64,000 nt of DNA from an uncultured Clostridia bacterium (lineage in GTDB: Bacteria; Bacillota; Clostridia; Christensenellales; Aristaeellaceae). How positions within the stretch are numbered: position 1 is the stretch's first letter; the number at the start of each line of letters is the position of its first letter. The notes beneath the pieces are model-generated. The model had not been told where the DNA came from. It made no database searches and worked only from the letters and a program-made list of their open reading frames with translations. Both the position numbers and the translations under genes were made by a program. The DNA lies in assembly GCA_934631025.1 (NCBI GenBank), contig CAKTXR010000001.1:62001-126000 (forward strand). The letters are read 5' to 3'. Of this stretch, positions 1 through 7,190 are shown one piece after another.

Positions 1-2
1 TG

Positions 3-1568
3 GTTCTGGCTCTCGCGCTGACCATGTCTCTGTGCGCCGTGAGCCTCCCCGCCTCGGCCGACGACAAGCCGGTTGAGATGAACGTCTGGATCCTCGGCCC
101 CGGCGCTCAGGCCGACCAGCCGGAAGTCTTTGCGCTCTTTAACGAGAAGCTGCACGAGACTCTGCCCAACATCACCGTGAACATCGAGATCGTTTCCGGC
201 GACTACAAGGATCGTTTCTCCCGCGCCATGTCCGCTCAGGAGAAGCTCGATCTGGCCTGGATCGGCTGGCATCACAACATCGCCGATGAAGCCCGCGACG
301 GCACCATCATGGAGCTGGACGAGCTGCTCGAAAAGTATGGCCAGGGCATCATTGAGAGCCTGGGCACCGAGACCATCGACAACCATCGCCTGACCGACGG
401 CCACATCTATCAGCTGCCGTCCTGGCAGGGCATGGTCGGCGGCCGCAGCGCTGCCTATCTGCCTTCCGAGCTGATCGAGGCCTCCGGCGTTGGCGAGAAC
501 TGGCTGAGCGAGACTCAGGAAATCGCCTACGACTTCTGGGCTGATCCCAGCGTTGAAAAGCAGCAGGCTCTGTTCGATCAGTTCGCCCTGTACTATCAGG
601 GTCTGGTCGACGCCGGCAAGATCTACAAGGGCATGGCCACCGCCACGTTCACCTATCCCGGCTGGAACGGCGAAGGCCGTGTGGCCAGCGTCTGCAACGG
701 CGGCTATGTCCGTTTCGGCGATGACACCTTCACCATCAAGGACGGCTACGACAACGAGTATGTGAAGAACTTCTACAAGACCATGGCCGAGTTCTATGAC
801 AAGGGCTACATCCGCTCCGACATCGCCTCTGCCGCCAGCACCGCGACCTGGGACGACGGCCTGGACGATCAGGACATCGTGACCAACGCGCACAACGCCT
901 GGACCGACGACTACGGCAAGAAGCTCGAGAAGAACTACGGCTTCCCCTGCGAAGTTGTTTACAACTCCAAGACCAACCTGTACAACCTCGGCCGCGCCAC
1001 TGGTATGTGCATCCCCTACACCTCTGAGTATCCCGAAGAGGCCATGATCTTCCTGAACGAAATGTACACCAACGCCGGCCTGTATCAGCTGCTGATCTAC
1101 GGTGAGGAAGGCAAGCACTGGGTTGAGGACAATGACGACGATCATTCCATCACCGTGCTGGGCGGCGCTTCTCAGCCCACCTCCGACTTCGCGTACGGCC
1201 TGTGGTGCTGGACGATCGGCACCTGCGAGAACGTTCGCCTGACCCAGAATCTGGCCAACGATCCCTCCTGGTACGCCGAGCTGAAGGAGCTGGAGAAGAC
1301 CGCTTACTCCTCTCCGCTGCTCAACTTCTCCTACGACAAGACCAACTACGAGGCCGAGGTCGCCAATCTGGCCGCCATCTCCAAGGAGTATGGCGATGCG
1401 CTGGGCAAGGGCTATCTGGGCGCTGCCGGTTGGGAAGCGCACTACAACAAGATGCTGGACGAGCTGAAGGCCAACGGCGTTGACAACGTCCGCGCGGATT
1501 GCCAGGAGCAGCTCAACCAGTACCTGAAGGATCGCGGCGTAACGGCCTGGAACTACGACGGTCAGTAA
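3..1568 (+). CDS. ABC transporter substrate-binding protein (5' partial)
   Basis: This is an extracellular solute-binding protein of the LplA-like (family 1) type, expected to capture a sugar or oligosaccharide outside the membrane. The reading frame is open to the first bases of the window and the visible N-terminus (VLALALTMSLCAVSLPASADD) is the hydrophobic half of a signal peptide, so the true start lies upstream. The mature part (about 500 residues) has the usual size. Stretches such as QLPSWQGMVGGRSAAYLP, EFYDKGYIRSDIAS and LGKGYLGAAGWEAHYNKM match the two binding proteins at 59769 and 61507, so it is a third paralogue. No permease is visible; it would be upstream. The gene is followed by a terminator, so it ends its operon. 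The substrate cannot be told. Confidence 0.9.
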   Translation, partial: VLALALTMSLCAVSLPASADDKPVEMNVWILGPGAQADQPEVFALFNEKLHETLPNITVNIEIVSGDYKDRFSRAMSAQEKLDLAWIGWHHNIADEARDGTIMELDELLEKYGQGIIESLGTETIDNHRLTDGHIYQLPSWQGMVGGRSAAYLPSELIEASGVGENWLSETQEIAYDFWADPSVEKQQALFDQFALYYQGLVDAGKIYKGMATATFTYPGWNGEGRVASVCNGGYVRFGDDTFTIKDGYDNEYVKNFYKTMAEFYDKGYIRSDIASAASTATWDDGLDDQDIVTNAHNAWTDDYGKKLEKNYGFPCEVVYNSKTNLYNLGRATGMCIPYTSEYPEEAMIFLNEMYTNAGLYQLLIYGEEGKHWVEDNDDDHSITVLGGASQPTSDFAYGLWCWTIGTCENVRLTQNLANDPSWYAELKELEKTAYSSPLLNFSYDKTNYEAEVANLAAISKEYGDALGKGYLGAAGWEAHYNKMLDELKANGVDNVRADCQEQLNQYLKDRGVTAWNYDGQ

Positions 1569-1610
1569 TCCAGCCTGAAGCACTTTCACAAAAGCTGAAC
1601 TCAGTGAGTC

Positions 1611-1648
1611 GATCGCCGCTCTCTCCTGCGGGAGAGGGCGGCGATTTT
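1611..1648 (+). terminator. Intrinsic terminator after binding-protein gene
   Basis: A GC-rich inverted repeat (ATCGCCGCTCTCTCC, then GGGAGAGGGCGGCGAT) closes around a short TGC loop and is followed by TTTT. It lies 43 bases past the stop codon of the binding-protein gene and separates it from the tRNA promoter. Confidence 0.75.
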
Positions 1649-1697
1649 GGCGGTAAAAAAAGGTGCGCATAAATGCCAAAAAATTAAAGAAAGAGTA

Positions 1698-1726
1698 TTG
1701 ACAAAGAAGCGAATCGATGATATAAT
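1698..1726 (+). promoter_or_regulatory. Sigma-A promoter of the tRNA operon
   Basis: TTGACA at 1698-1703 and TATAAT at 1721-1726 are separated by exactly 17 bases, a full consensus housekeeping promoter. It lies about 40 bases upstream of the first tRNA, as expected for a strongly expressed stable-RNA operon. Confidence 0.9.
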
Positions 1727-1767
1727 ATCTCATGTCGCTGTGAGAGCGGCGTCCCTGCAAGCCCTGT

Positions 1768-1844
1768 CGGGGTGTAGCGCAGTCTGGTAGCGCACGTGCT
1801 TTGGGAGCATGGGGCCGCAGGTTCGAATCCTGTCACCCCGACCA
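1768..1844 (+). tRNA. tRNA-Pro (TGG)
   Basis: Cloverleaf with a CGGGGTG/CACCCCG acceptor stem, a T arm with GTTCGAATC, and a seven-base anticodon loop TTTGGGA giving anticodon TGG. The 3' CCA is encoded. First gene of the tRNA operon. Confidence 0.95.
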
Positions 1845-1854
1845 GAATTTTCAT

Positions 1855-1926
1855 GGCCTCGTGGTCAAGCGGTTAAGACATCGCCCTTTCACGGCGGTAA
1901 CACGGGTTCGAGTCCCGTCGAGGTCA
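1855..1926 (+). tRNA. tRNA-Glu (TTC)
   Basis: Acceptor GGCCTCG pairs with CGAGGTC including one G-U pair. The anticodon loop CTTTCAC gives TTC. The T loop has GTTCGAGTC. CCA is not encoded, so it needs CCA addition. Confidence 0.95.
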
Positions 1927-1953
1927 TTTTTCTTCCATTGCCTTTGGGCGCAG

Positions 1954-2030
1954 GGGCCTTTAGCTCAGTTGGTCAGAGCGGTCGGCTCATAACCGATTGG
2001 TCCGGGGTTCAAGTCCCTGAAGGCCCACCA
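1954..2030 (+). tRNA. tRNA with CAT anticodon (elongator Met or Ile2)
   Basis: Acceptor GGGCCTT pairs with AAGGCCC. The anticodon loop CTCATAA gives CAT, and CCA is encoded. A normally paired first acceptor base pair argues against the initiator tRNA. Elongator Met and lysidine-modified Ile2 cannot be separated with certainty by eye. Confidence 0.93.
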
Positions 2031-2034
2031 TTAT

Positions 2035-2111
2035 GGCCCGGTAGTACAGTTGGTTAGTACGCCAGCCTGTCACGCTGGAGGTCGAGGGTTCGAGCCCCTT
2101 CCGGGTCGCCA
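2035..2111 (+). tRNA. tRNA-Asp (GTC)
   Basis: Acceptor GGCCCGG pairs with CCGGGTC. The discriminator is G, as usual for tRNA-Asp. The anticodon loop CTGTCAC gives GTC and CCA is encoded. Only four bases separate it from the preceding tRNA. Confidence 0.95.
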
Positions 2112-2147
2112 TTGTTTTTTCTTCGGGGTCGAACGGATACGAAACGC

Positions 2148-2223
2148 GCTGGTGTAGCTCAATTGGCAGAGCAGCTGATTTGTAATCAGCAGGTTGCGGG
2201 TTCAAGTCCCTTCGCCAGCTCCA
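2148..2223 (+). tRNA. tRNA-Thr (TGT)
   Basis: Acceptor GCTGGTG pairs with CGCCAGC. The anticodon stem GCTGA/TCAGC encloses TTTGTAA, giving anticodon TGT. CCA is encoded. Confidence 0.95.
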
Positions 2224-2236
2224 TTTTCATAAACAT

Positions 2237-2318
<82 letters not shown>

Positions 2319-2328
2319 TCATATATTT

Positions 2329-2413
2329 GCGGGAATGGCGGAATTGGCAGACGCGCTAGATTCAGGTTCTAGTGAACGTTTAGTTCATGCAGGTTCAAGT
2401 CCTGTTTCCCGCA
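2329..2413 (+). tRNA. tRNA-Leu (CAG)
   Basis: A class II tRNA with a long variable arm. Acceptor GCGGGAA pairs with TTCCCGC. The anticodon stem CTAGA/TCTAG encloses TTCAGGT, giving CAG. CCA is not encoded. Last gene of the operon. Confidence 0.95.
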
Positions 2414-2419
2414 CTGAGC

Positions 2420-2456
2420 AAAAGCCTTGAAATCATTGCGATTTCAGGGCTTTTCT
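2420..2456 (+). terminator. Intrinsic terminator of the tRNA operon
   Basis: AAAAGCCTTGAAAT pairs with ATTTCAGGGCTTTT around a short loop and ends in a T-rich tract, seven bases after tRNA-Leu. The roughly 200 bases from here to the MocR gene contain no other recognisable feature. Confidence 0.9.
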
Positions 2457-2659
2457 TGTGCGCGGGAAAGTGGGGATTGTCGCGCGGCGTTAGCGCCTGT
2501 CTCGAAAAGCGTGGGACGAGCGGATTTTGCGCAAAAGCGCGGCGGCTGAATCGCATAGGTTTGACCGCCGCGCTTCTCTAATATGAGCGGGGGTGGCGGC
2601 GCTTCGAGCTTTTCGCTTGTGGGCGGTGAAAGAGCGCCGTGATTGCAGCGTGGGACAGC

Positions 2660-3745
2660 CTACTCCTTTTGAGCCAGCTCCCGCCGCTTGGCACGCCGAA
2701 CGCGGTTGATGTGCCGCTCGAAATCGCCGCTGTTGATCAGCTCGGCCAGCACGAACTGCTCGAACGTCGGCACGCTGCACGAGTAAAAGCCGAGCTTCTC
2801 CTGAAACGGCTGCGTCAGATTCGCCGGCAGCAGCATATAACCGATGCGCATGGACGGCGAAATCGTGCCCGAAAACGTGTTGAGATAGATTACATTGTCG
2901 CTTTCGGAGAGCATGAACAGCGTCTCCATGGGCTGCGCGGCGACGGAAAATTCAGAGCCGTAGTCCGATTCGATGATGAGCCGCCCCGCGCGGCTGGCCC
3001 AGCGGATGTACTCGTGCCGCTTGGTCGCCGAGGCCGTAACGCCGCTGGGGACGCTCTGATAGGGCGTGGTGTGCAGTATGTCCGCGCGCGACGCAGCCAG
3101 CGCGGCGCTGTCGATGCCGTCGCCGGAGAGCGGAAGCGCCTCGTATGTCACGCCCGAAGCGCGGTAAATCTGCTCGATTTTGTCGTAGGACGGCGATTCG
3201 ATGGCGTAGACGCGGCCGCGCCCCAGCAGATCGACGATCAGCCGGTAGAGATATTCCGCGCCGGAGCCGACGACAATCTGCGCCGCGTCCACATGAATCC
3301 CCCGATTGCGCGCGAGATACTGGCGGATGGCTTCGCGCAGCTCGATGCAGCCGATATTCGGCGATTTTTCCAGCACGACGGCCTGATCCTCGGCAAGCAC
3401 GCGCCGCATGGCCTTGCTCAGCACGGACACGGGAAAGGCAGGGCGCGATGCGAGGGCGCGGGCCGGTCTGGGCGCGGGGACGGACGCGGGGCGCGCAAAG
3501 CCGTCCGTCTGCCGGAACACGACGAAATAGCCGCTGCGCTCGCGCGATTCGGCATAGCCCTCGTCGCACAGCAGCGCATAGGCGTGCTCGACGGTGATCG
3601 TGCTCACGCCGGTTTCGTCGGCCAGCAGCCGCTTTGAGGGAAGCTTGCCGTTGTAAGGGAAAATGCCCGCGATAACGTCGTCCCGCAGCTGGCGGTAGAG
3701 CTGGAGATAGGCGGGGCGCTGGCGGCGATCGATCGTGTACTTCAT
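2660..3745 (-). CDS. MocR/PdxR-type GntR-aminotransferase regulator, shortened and without PLP lysine
   Basis: This is a transcription regulator of the MocR branch of the GntR family. The winged-helix DNA-binding domain covers residues 1-75 (YLQLYRQLRDDVIAGIFPYNGKLPSKRLLA). A linker leads to a fold type I aminotransferase-like domain from about residue 105, with ESDYGSEF at 259-266 corresponding to the usual EDDYDSEF. Where the family has FSKT, this protein has FSGT, so the lysine that normally binds pyridoxal phosphate is Gly293. It is also short: 361 residues against roughly 450-480, ending soon after the HINRVRR helix that normally precedes the C-terminal subdomain. It is divergent from an ECF transporter S component, which suggests it controls vitamin uptake. 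It may be a repurposed non-PLP sensor or a decaying gene. Confidence 0.85.
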   Translation of the reverse strand: MKYTIDRRQRPAYLQLYRQLRDDVIAGIFPYNGKLPSKRLLADETGVSTITVEHAYALLCDEGYAESRERSGYFVVFRQTDGFARPASVPAPRPARALASRPAFPVSVLSKAMRRVLAEDQAVVLEKSPNIGCIELREAIRQYLARNRGIHVDAAQIVVGSGAEYLYRLIVDLLGRGRVYAIESPSYDKIEQIYRASGVTYEALPLSGDGIDSAALAASRADILHTTPYQSVPSGVTASATKRHEYIRWASRAGRLIIESDYGSEFSVAAQPMETLFMLSESDNVIYLNTFSGTISPSMRIGYMLLPANLTQPFQEKLGFYSCSVPTFEQFVLAELINSGDFERHINRVRRAKRRELAQKE

Positions 3746-3776
3746 CTGACCATATTATTTGCTCCTGTTCTGACTA

Positions 3777-3805
3777 TTTTATAATGCCAGAGATCATTGT
3801 ATAAT
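3777..3805 (+). promoter_or_regulatory. Candidate promoter/operator region of the ECF S-component gene
   Basis: A perfect TATAAT at 3800-3805 lies 33 bases before the start codon. A second TATAAT at 3780-3785 is exactly 20 bases upstream, so the divergent region carries a TATAAT direct repeat. The -35 region is poor (TTTTAT at 3777-3782, 17-base spacer), fitting an activated promoter. MocR regulators often bind direct repeats; that this is the operator is inference. Confidence 0.4.
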
Positions 3806-3837
3806 ACCTCTTACAACAATGCAAGGGGGAAATTGCA

Positions 3838-4362
3838 ATGCAAACGAAAAACAAACCGGCCAGAACGACGCAATGGCTGTGCCTGACGGCGATGTTCATG
3901 GCGCTGAACGTGATCATGAGTTCTTTCAGCATCCCCGTGCCGGGCGGGCATCTGTATATGAACGATGTGGTTATCTGCACGGCGGCGATCCTGATGGATC
4001 CGCTCGCGGCATTCCTGGTCGGCGGCGTGGGCGCTTTCCTGGGCGATCTGCTGTTTTATCCCACGCCGATGTTCGTCTCGCTGGCGACGCACGGCCTTCA
4101 GGCGGTTGTGATTTCGCTTTTCGCGCATCGCGTGATGAAGAAGCATCCGGCGGTCGCGTCGGGGATTGGCGTGACGCTCGGCGCGCTCATCATGGTCGCG
4201 GGCTATTCGCTCGGGCGGGCGTTCATCTACAGCACGCCGGAATACGCGCTGCTCAAGCTGCCCTATCAGTTTTTGCAGGCGGGCGTGGGCGCGGTGGTCG
4301 GTATGCTGCTGTGCTGGAAGTGCGGCCTGTGCAGGCTGTATAACGACCGCATGATTCGATAA
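3838..4362 (+). CDS. ECF transporter S component (possible vitamin B6-type)
   Basis: A 174-residue integral membrane protein with about six hydrophobic segments, the size and pattern of an ECF-transporter substrate-binding (S) subunit. The segment around MNDVVICTAAILMDPLAAF and the GALGD-like loop VGGVGAFLGDLLFYP are typical of the Pfam DUF3816-like S components. It would bind a vitamin or precursor and dock on the shared EcfA/A'/T energy module, which is not in this window. Divergence from a MocR-type gene, a family that often senses pyridoxal phosphate, makes a B6 vitamer plausible (PdxU-like), but hydroxymethylpyrimidine or another vitamin cannot be excluded. The start has AAGGGGGAAA upstream. 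A terminator follows, so it is monocistronic. Confidence 0.8.
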   Translation: MQTKNKPARTTQWLCLTAMFMALNVIMSSFSIPVPGGHLYMNDVVICTAAILMDPLAAFLVGGVGAFLGDLLFYPTPMFVSLATHGLQAVVISLFAHRVMKKHPAVASGIGVTLGALIMVAGYSLGRAFIYSTPEYALLKLPYQFLQAGVGAVVGMLLCWKCGLCRLYNDRMIR

Positions 4363-4373
4363 CTGTCCATAAA

Positions 4374-4430
4374 AAAACGGGCCTTTCGGCGCAAAAAAAT
4401 GCGTCGGGAGGCCCGTTTTGCGTTTTTGTT
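4374..4430 (+). terminator. Intrinsic terminator after ECF S component
   Basis: AAAACGGGCCT at 4374-4384 pairs with AGGCCCGTTTT at 4409-4419, with an inner GC-containing loop and a second T-rich tract just after. It lies 12 bases past the stop codon. Confidence 0.85.
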
Positions 4431-4511
4431 GCAGAACATATTTCGTTGCTATTTATAAAAATGTATATTTAATTGAGACAAATCCGAATGAGCGAAAGAG
4501 GAGGCGCGTGA

Positions 4512-5081
4512 ATGGACAATCATGAGGCGCGGATCATTCTGGAAAAACTGTTTGAGGGCGTTCATCCTGAAACGGGAGAGGTTTTTGCCGAGGATCATGT
4601 CTGCAATGATCCGCAGGTTCTGCGTGCGCTGTACAGAGCTATCGCAGCGCTGAACGGTCAGCCGGCCGCGGCGGAAGCGCCGAAGGCTGCCAAACAGAAC
4701 CATGAAAACAATAAAAAGGTGTGGGCGCAGGAGGAGGACGCTTATCTGCGCAACGCCTGCCAGCAGGAAATTCCGCTCGACGAAATCTGCCGTGAGCTGC
4801 ATCGAAGCGCGCAGAACGTGCGGTATCGCCTGATTTATCTGGGACTGGCCAACTGCTCGATTCTGGGCGACAGCCGCTATCCGGAGACGGAACATGCTCA
4901 TCTGGGGCTGCCGTGGTATCCCGAGGAGGACGAGAAGCTCACGGCGATGTATCAGGAGGGCCGCAAACCCAACGCAATGGCGGCGGCGATGAAGCGCTCC
5001 GTCAACGGCATCATGTGCCGCCTGGAAAAGCTGGGGCTGATCGAAAGCCGCTATGAATATACTGCGACGGGAACACGCTGA
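4512..5081 (+). CDS. Hypothetical protein with two Myb/SANT-like HTH repeats
   Basis: No named family is recognised. The N-terminus (residues 5-48) carries a GVHPETGEVFAED box followed by a helix, a motif seen at the start of assorted bacterial DNA-associated proteins. Two similar units follow, at about 70-112 and 133-175. Each starts with W-x2-EED-x3-L and continues into a predicted helix-turn-helix ending in a basic RL-x-LGL helix (RYRLIYLGLA and CRLEKLGLIE). This layout resembles tandem Myb/SANT or GcrA-like DNA-binding units. No membrane segment or signal peptide is present. The upstream AAAGAGGAGGCGCGTG gives a strong ribosome binding site. It stands alone between two terminators. A DNA-binding role is an inference from the repeats. 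Confidence 0.7.
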   Translation: MDNHEARIILEKLFEGVHPETGEVFAEDHVCNDPQVLRALYRAIAALNGQPAAAEAPKAAKQNHENNKKVWAQEEDAYLRNACQQEIPLDEICRELHRSAQNVRYRLIYLGLANCSILGDSRYPETEHAHLGLPWYPEEDEKLTAMYQEGRKPNAMAAAMKRSVNGIMCRLEKLGLIESRYEYTATGTR

Positions 5082-5131
5082 ATGGGACTGGAAGTAGGAT
5101 TGTTCATTCGAATTGCTGCTTTATCGTATAA

Positions 5132-5170
5132 CAAAAAGACGCTCTGCATTTCAGGGCGCCTTTTGCTTTT
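5132..5170 (+). terminator. Intrinsic terminator after double-HTH gene
   Basis: AAAGACGCTCTG pairs, with one mismatch and one G-U pair, with CAGGGCGCCTTT around CATTT, followed by T-rich sequence. It is about 50 bases past the stop codon. Confidence 0.65.
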
Positions 5171-5226
5171 TCGACAGGCAATAATCGCTGAATATGCCAT
5201 GAAAAGCTGATTCTATTGGGGGCGCT

Positions 5227-5529
5227 TTACTTTATGGCGCCGACGAGATCGGTGAGCATTTCTTTCTGCGCCGGCGTTAAGGCGGACCATTGCCTGAAAA
5301 ATTCCATTTGCTCCGGCGACAGCTCAACCATGTCGTTTTCAGCAAAAAATTGAGCGAGCGTGATGCCGAAGGCGTTGCAGATGGCCCGCAGCGAGGGGAG
5401 CGACGGTTCCGTGTTGCGCTTCCACATATTTGAAAGCGTGGTCTGGGAAAGACCGGAGCGCTTTGACAGCTCGTAAATCGTCCAGCCGCGCTCGTCCATT
5501 AACTGCCTGATATGAGCCTTTGTATCCAT
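5227..5529 (-). CDS. XRE-family HTH transcriptional regulator
   Basis: A 100-residue Cro/CI-type repressor-like protein. The helix-turn-helix occupies about residues 5-60 (RGWTIYELSKRSGLSQTTLS is the classic XRE pattern), followed by a short acidic and helical tail (LSPEQMEFFRQWSALTPAQK) that may dimerise. The start at 5529 (MDTKAHIRQ) is chosen because AGGAGG lies a few bases upstream on this strand; an earlier in-frame ATG at 5550 sits before that site. It is divergent from the serine recombinase gene, with about 210 bases and a repeated 11-base motif between them, so it probably regulates itself, the recombinase, or both. Confidence 0.88.
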   Translation of the reverse strand: MDTKAHIRQLMDERGWTIYELSKRSGLSQTTLSNMWKRNTEPSLPSLRAICNAFGITLAQFFAENDMVELSPEQMEFFRQWSALTPAQKEMLTDLVGAIK

Positions 5530-5552
5530 ATTTTTCCTCCTTTTCCACAATT

Positions 5553-5609
5553 ATACAAAACATTTGGCGAGCAATAAAGTGATCATGAGGGTTGCAAAAT
5601 ACAAAACAT
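5553..5609. repeat. 11-bp direct repeat, candidate XRE operator
   Basis: ATACAAAACAT occurs at 5553-5563 and again at 5599-5609, 46 bases apart, in the AT-rich gap between the XRE gene and the recombinase. The first copy overlaps a TATAAT-like sequence reading toward the XRE gene and the second lies inside the candidate promoter reading toward the recombinase. This position suits a repressor site or a recombination subsite; which one is not known. Confidence 0.45.
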
Positions 5610-5621
5610 AAGATGTATAAT
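5592..5621 (+). promoter_or_regulatory. Candidate sigma-A promoter of the recombinase gene
   Basis: TTGCAA at 5592-5597 and TATAAT at 5616-5621 are 18 bases apart, reading toward the recombinase. The spacer contains the second ATACAAAACAT copy, so binding there would block transcription. Confidence 0.55.
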
Positions 5622-5742
5622 GATGACGCAAATGATATGTATTGGAGCGTGATGGAACGGGAAATCAATGGCGATTTTATATGCAAGTCAGGCGCTTTTT
5701 GTACAATGGGAAGAATACTGACCGTACAGGAGGCGATTTTTA

Positions 5743-6393
5743 ATGGATGGCAGCATGGAAAGAGGGACTCATATTTATGGCTATGTTCGCGTTTCGACAA
5801 AAGAGCAGAATGAGGCGCGACAGCTGCTGGCAATGCGGGAATTTGGCGTGGAGGAAAATCACATTTATGTGGACAAGCAGTCCGGAAAGGACTTCAATCG
5901 GCCAAAATACCGCCGTCTGATGAAAAGGCTCCGGCAGAGCGATACGCTGGTGATCAAGAGCATTGATCGGCTCGGGCGCAATTACGACGAGATTCTCGAA
6001 CAGTGGCGCGTCATTACCAAGGAAAAGCAGGCGGCGATCGTCGTGCTGGACATGCCGCTTCTGGATACGCGGCGGGGGCGGGATTTGACAGGCACGCTGA
6101 TTTCCGACATCGTATTGCAGCTTTTGTCCTATGTGGCTCAGACGGAACGCGATTTTATCCGCCAGCGGCAGGCGGAGGGCATTGCGGCGGCGAAGGCGCG
6201 GGGCGTTCGCTTCGGCGCGAGACCGAAGGCACGGCCGATTGAATATGCGCCTGTCCTGCGCGCCTGGTATGAGGGTGAAATTTCGGCGCGCGAGGCGGGA
6301 CGGCGGTTGAATACGTCGCACGTGACCTTTCTCAAATGGGCCAGACAGGATGCTGATTCGCTATCAGAAATGAAATGCAATGCAGTTCAATAA
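5743..6393 (+). CDS. Serine recombinase (resolvase/invertase family)
   Basis: A 216-residue small serine recombinase. The catalytic domain starts with YGYVRVSTKEQNEARQ, where Ser18 is the likely nucleophile, and has the family motif IKSIDRLGRNYDEI. The long E helix region (LLSYVAQTERDFIRQRQAEG) and a C-terminal Hin-type helix-turn-helix (SAREAGRRLNTSHVTFLKWA) complete the usual architecture and length. AGGAGG at 5728-5733 supports the ATG at 5743 rather than the one at 5755. No transposase or inverted segment accompanies it, so it may be a stand-alone resolvase or DNA invertase, or the remnant of a mobile element. The neighbouring XRE gene is the only visible candidate regulator. Confidence 0.9.
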   Translation: MDGSMERGTHIYGYVRVSTKEQNEARQLLAMREFGVEENHIYVDKQSGKDFNRPKYRRLMKRLRQSDTLVIKSIDRLGRNYDEILEQWRVITKEKQAAIVVLDMPLLDTRRGRDLTGTLISDIVLQLLSYVAQTERDFIRQRQAEGIAAAKARGVRFGARPKARPIEYAPVLRAWYEGEISAREAGRRLNTSHVTFLKWARQDADSLSEMKCNAVQ

Positions 6394-6641
6394 AATAATT
6401 TTTAAATATGGTTACAAGGGTAGGAATTTATGACCGGCGCTGCGAACGCGTCGTTACCCGTCACGAGCTATGAATTTCCTGACAATTTGCGCCTGATTCA
6501 TATATAACTTGACAATTCACATTATATCACATACTGGATACCATAGTCTACAATTCTATCCATGACGGCGCGCTGACGGCGGCGTCGGGACTTTCCTTCA
6601 CGGCCGGCGCGAGAAGGGATTTCGGATCGGAGGGCGGAGCC
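6394..6641 (+). promoter_or_regulatory. Leader region of the exopolysaccharide operon
   Basis: This 248-base AT-rich to GC-rich gap precedes loaP. A perfect TTGACA occurs at 6509-6514, but the best -10 (CATACT at 6530-6535) leaves only a 15-base spacer, so the promoter is uncertain. TGACAATT occurs twice (6480-6487 and 6510-6517). The stretch 6560-6630 is GC-rich and could form the RNA hairpin that LoaP proteins use for loading, but no structure is clear by eye. Confidence 0.35.
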
Positions 6642-7190
6642 ATGCGGCAGGCGGAGGATCAGAGCGATTGGGCCTACGGCTGTCTGTATTGCCGCGCCGG
6701 CAGCGAGAGGGAGATCGCCCGATCACTGGAGCGGCTCTATCCGGCGCTTGCGGTGATCGCGCCTGAAAAGGTACGTCGCCGTCGCAAGGGCCGTCTCGTA
6801 TGGGAGGAGCGCGTGCCGCTGTTTCCCGGCTATATTTTCATCCGGACGAACGCGGCCTTCGAGGCGTTCCAGCTCCGGCAGACGCAGGGCGTTTTTCGCG
6901 TGCTGACCAGCTCGCAGAGCGACTGGCGGCTTTACGGGCCGGACAGGGCGCTGGCGGAGATTCTGTTCAGCGTGCGCGGCGTTATCGAATGCTCGATCGC
7001 CCGTTATCACGGTCGAAGGATCCAGATTCTGGAGGGCTTTCTCAAGGCGTATGAGGATGCGATCGTCCGCGTAAACCGCCGTGCGCAGACGGCGCAGATT
7101 ATAGTGGAGCTGGACAGAAAGAGAGTGCCGGTGTGGCTGGGCTTTGAGCTGGCCGGCGATGAGGAGAGAGAAAATGAAAGCGCTGTTTAG
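6642..7190 (+). CDS. loaP: LoaP-type transcription antitermination factor (NusG family)
   Basis: A 182-residue NusG paralogue. Residues 10-70 form the NGN domain, with the family pattern YCRAGSEREIARSLE and VPLFPGYIFIR. The C-terminal KOW segment reads HGRRIQILEGFLKAYEDAIV. LoaP proteins are specialised NusG relatives that load onto RNA polymerase at a leader hairpin and let it pass terminators in long polysaccharide or antibiotic operons. Being the first gene of a 14-kb exopolysaccharide operon fits this role exactly. GGAGGGCGGAG just before the ATG is a strong ribosome binding site. Its last 17 bases overlap the next gene. Housekeeping NusG would sit beside secE and L11 genes, which are absent here. 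Confidence 0.9.
   Translation: MRQAEDQSDWAYGCLYCRAGSEREIARSLERLYPALAVIAPEKVRRRRKGRLVWEERVPLFPGYIFIRTNAAFEAFQLRQTQGVFRVLTSSQSDWRLYGPDRALAEILFSVRGVIECSIARYHGRRIQILEGFLKAYEDAIVRVNRRAQTAQIIVELDRKRVPVWLGFELAGDEERENESAV

Noticed and set aside
2490..2780. Minus-strand frame past the MocR stop as the missing C-terminal part
   Set aside because: The translation is Arg/Ala-rich and shows no aminotransferase motifs, so a simple frameshift does not explain the shortened MocR protein.
5592..5813. 73-codon plus-strand ORF before the serine recombinase
   Set aside because: It begins inside the candidate promoter, overlaps the recombinase start and lacks a ribosome site and any recognisable sequence.
6394..6641. 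Riboswitch in the EPS leader
   Set aside because: No known aptamer core or conserved junction could be recognised by eye, and the T-rich terminator of a switch is absent.
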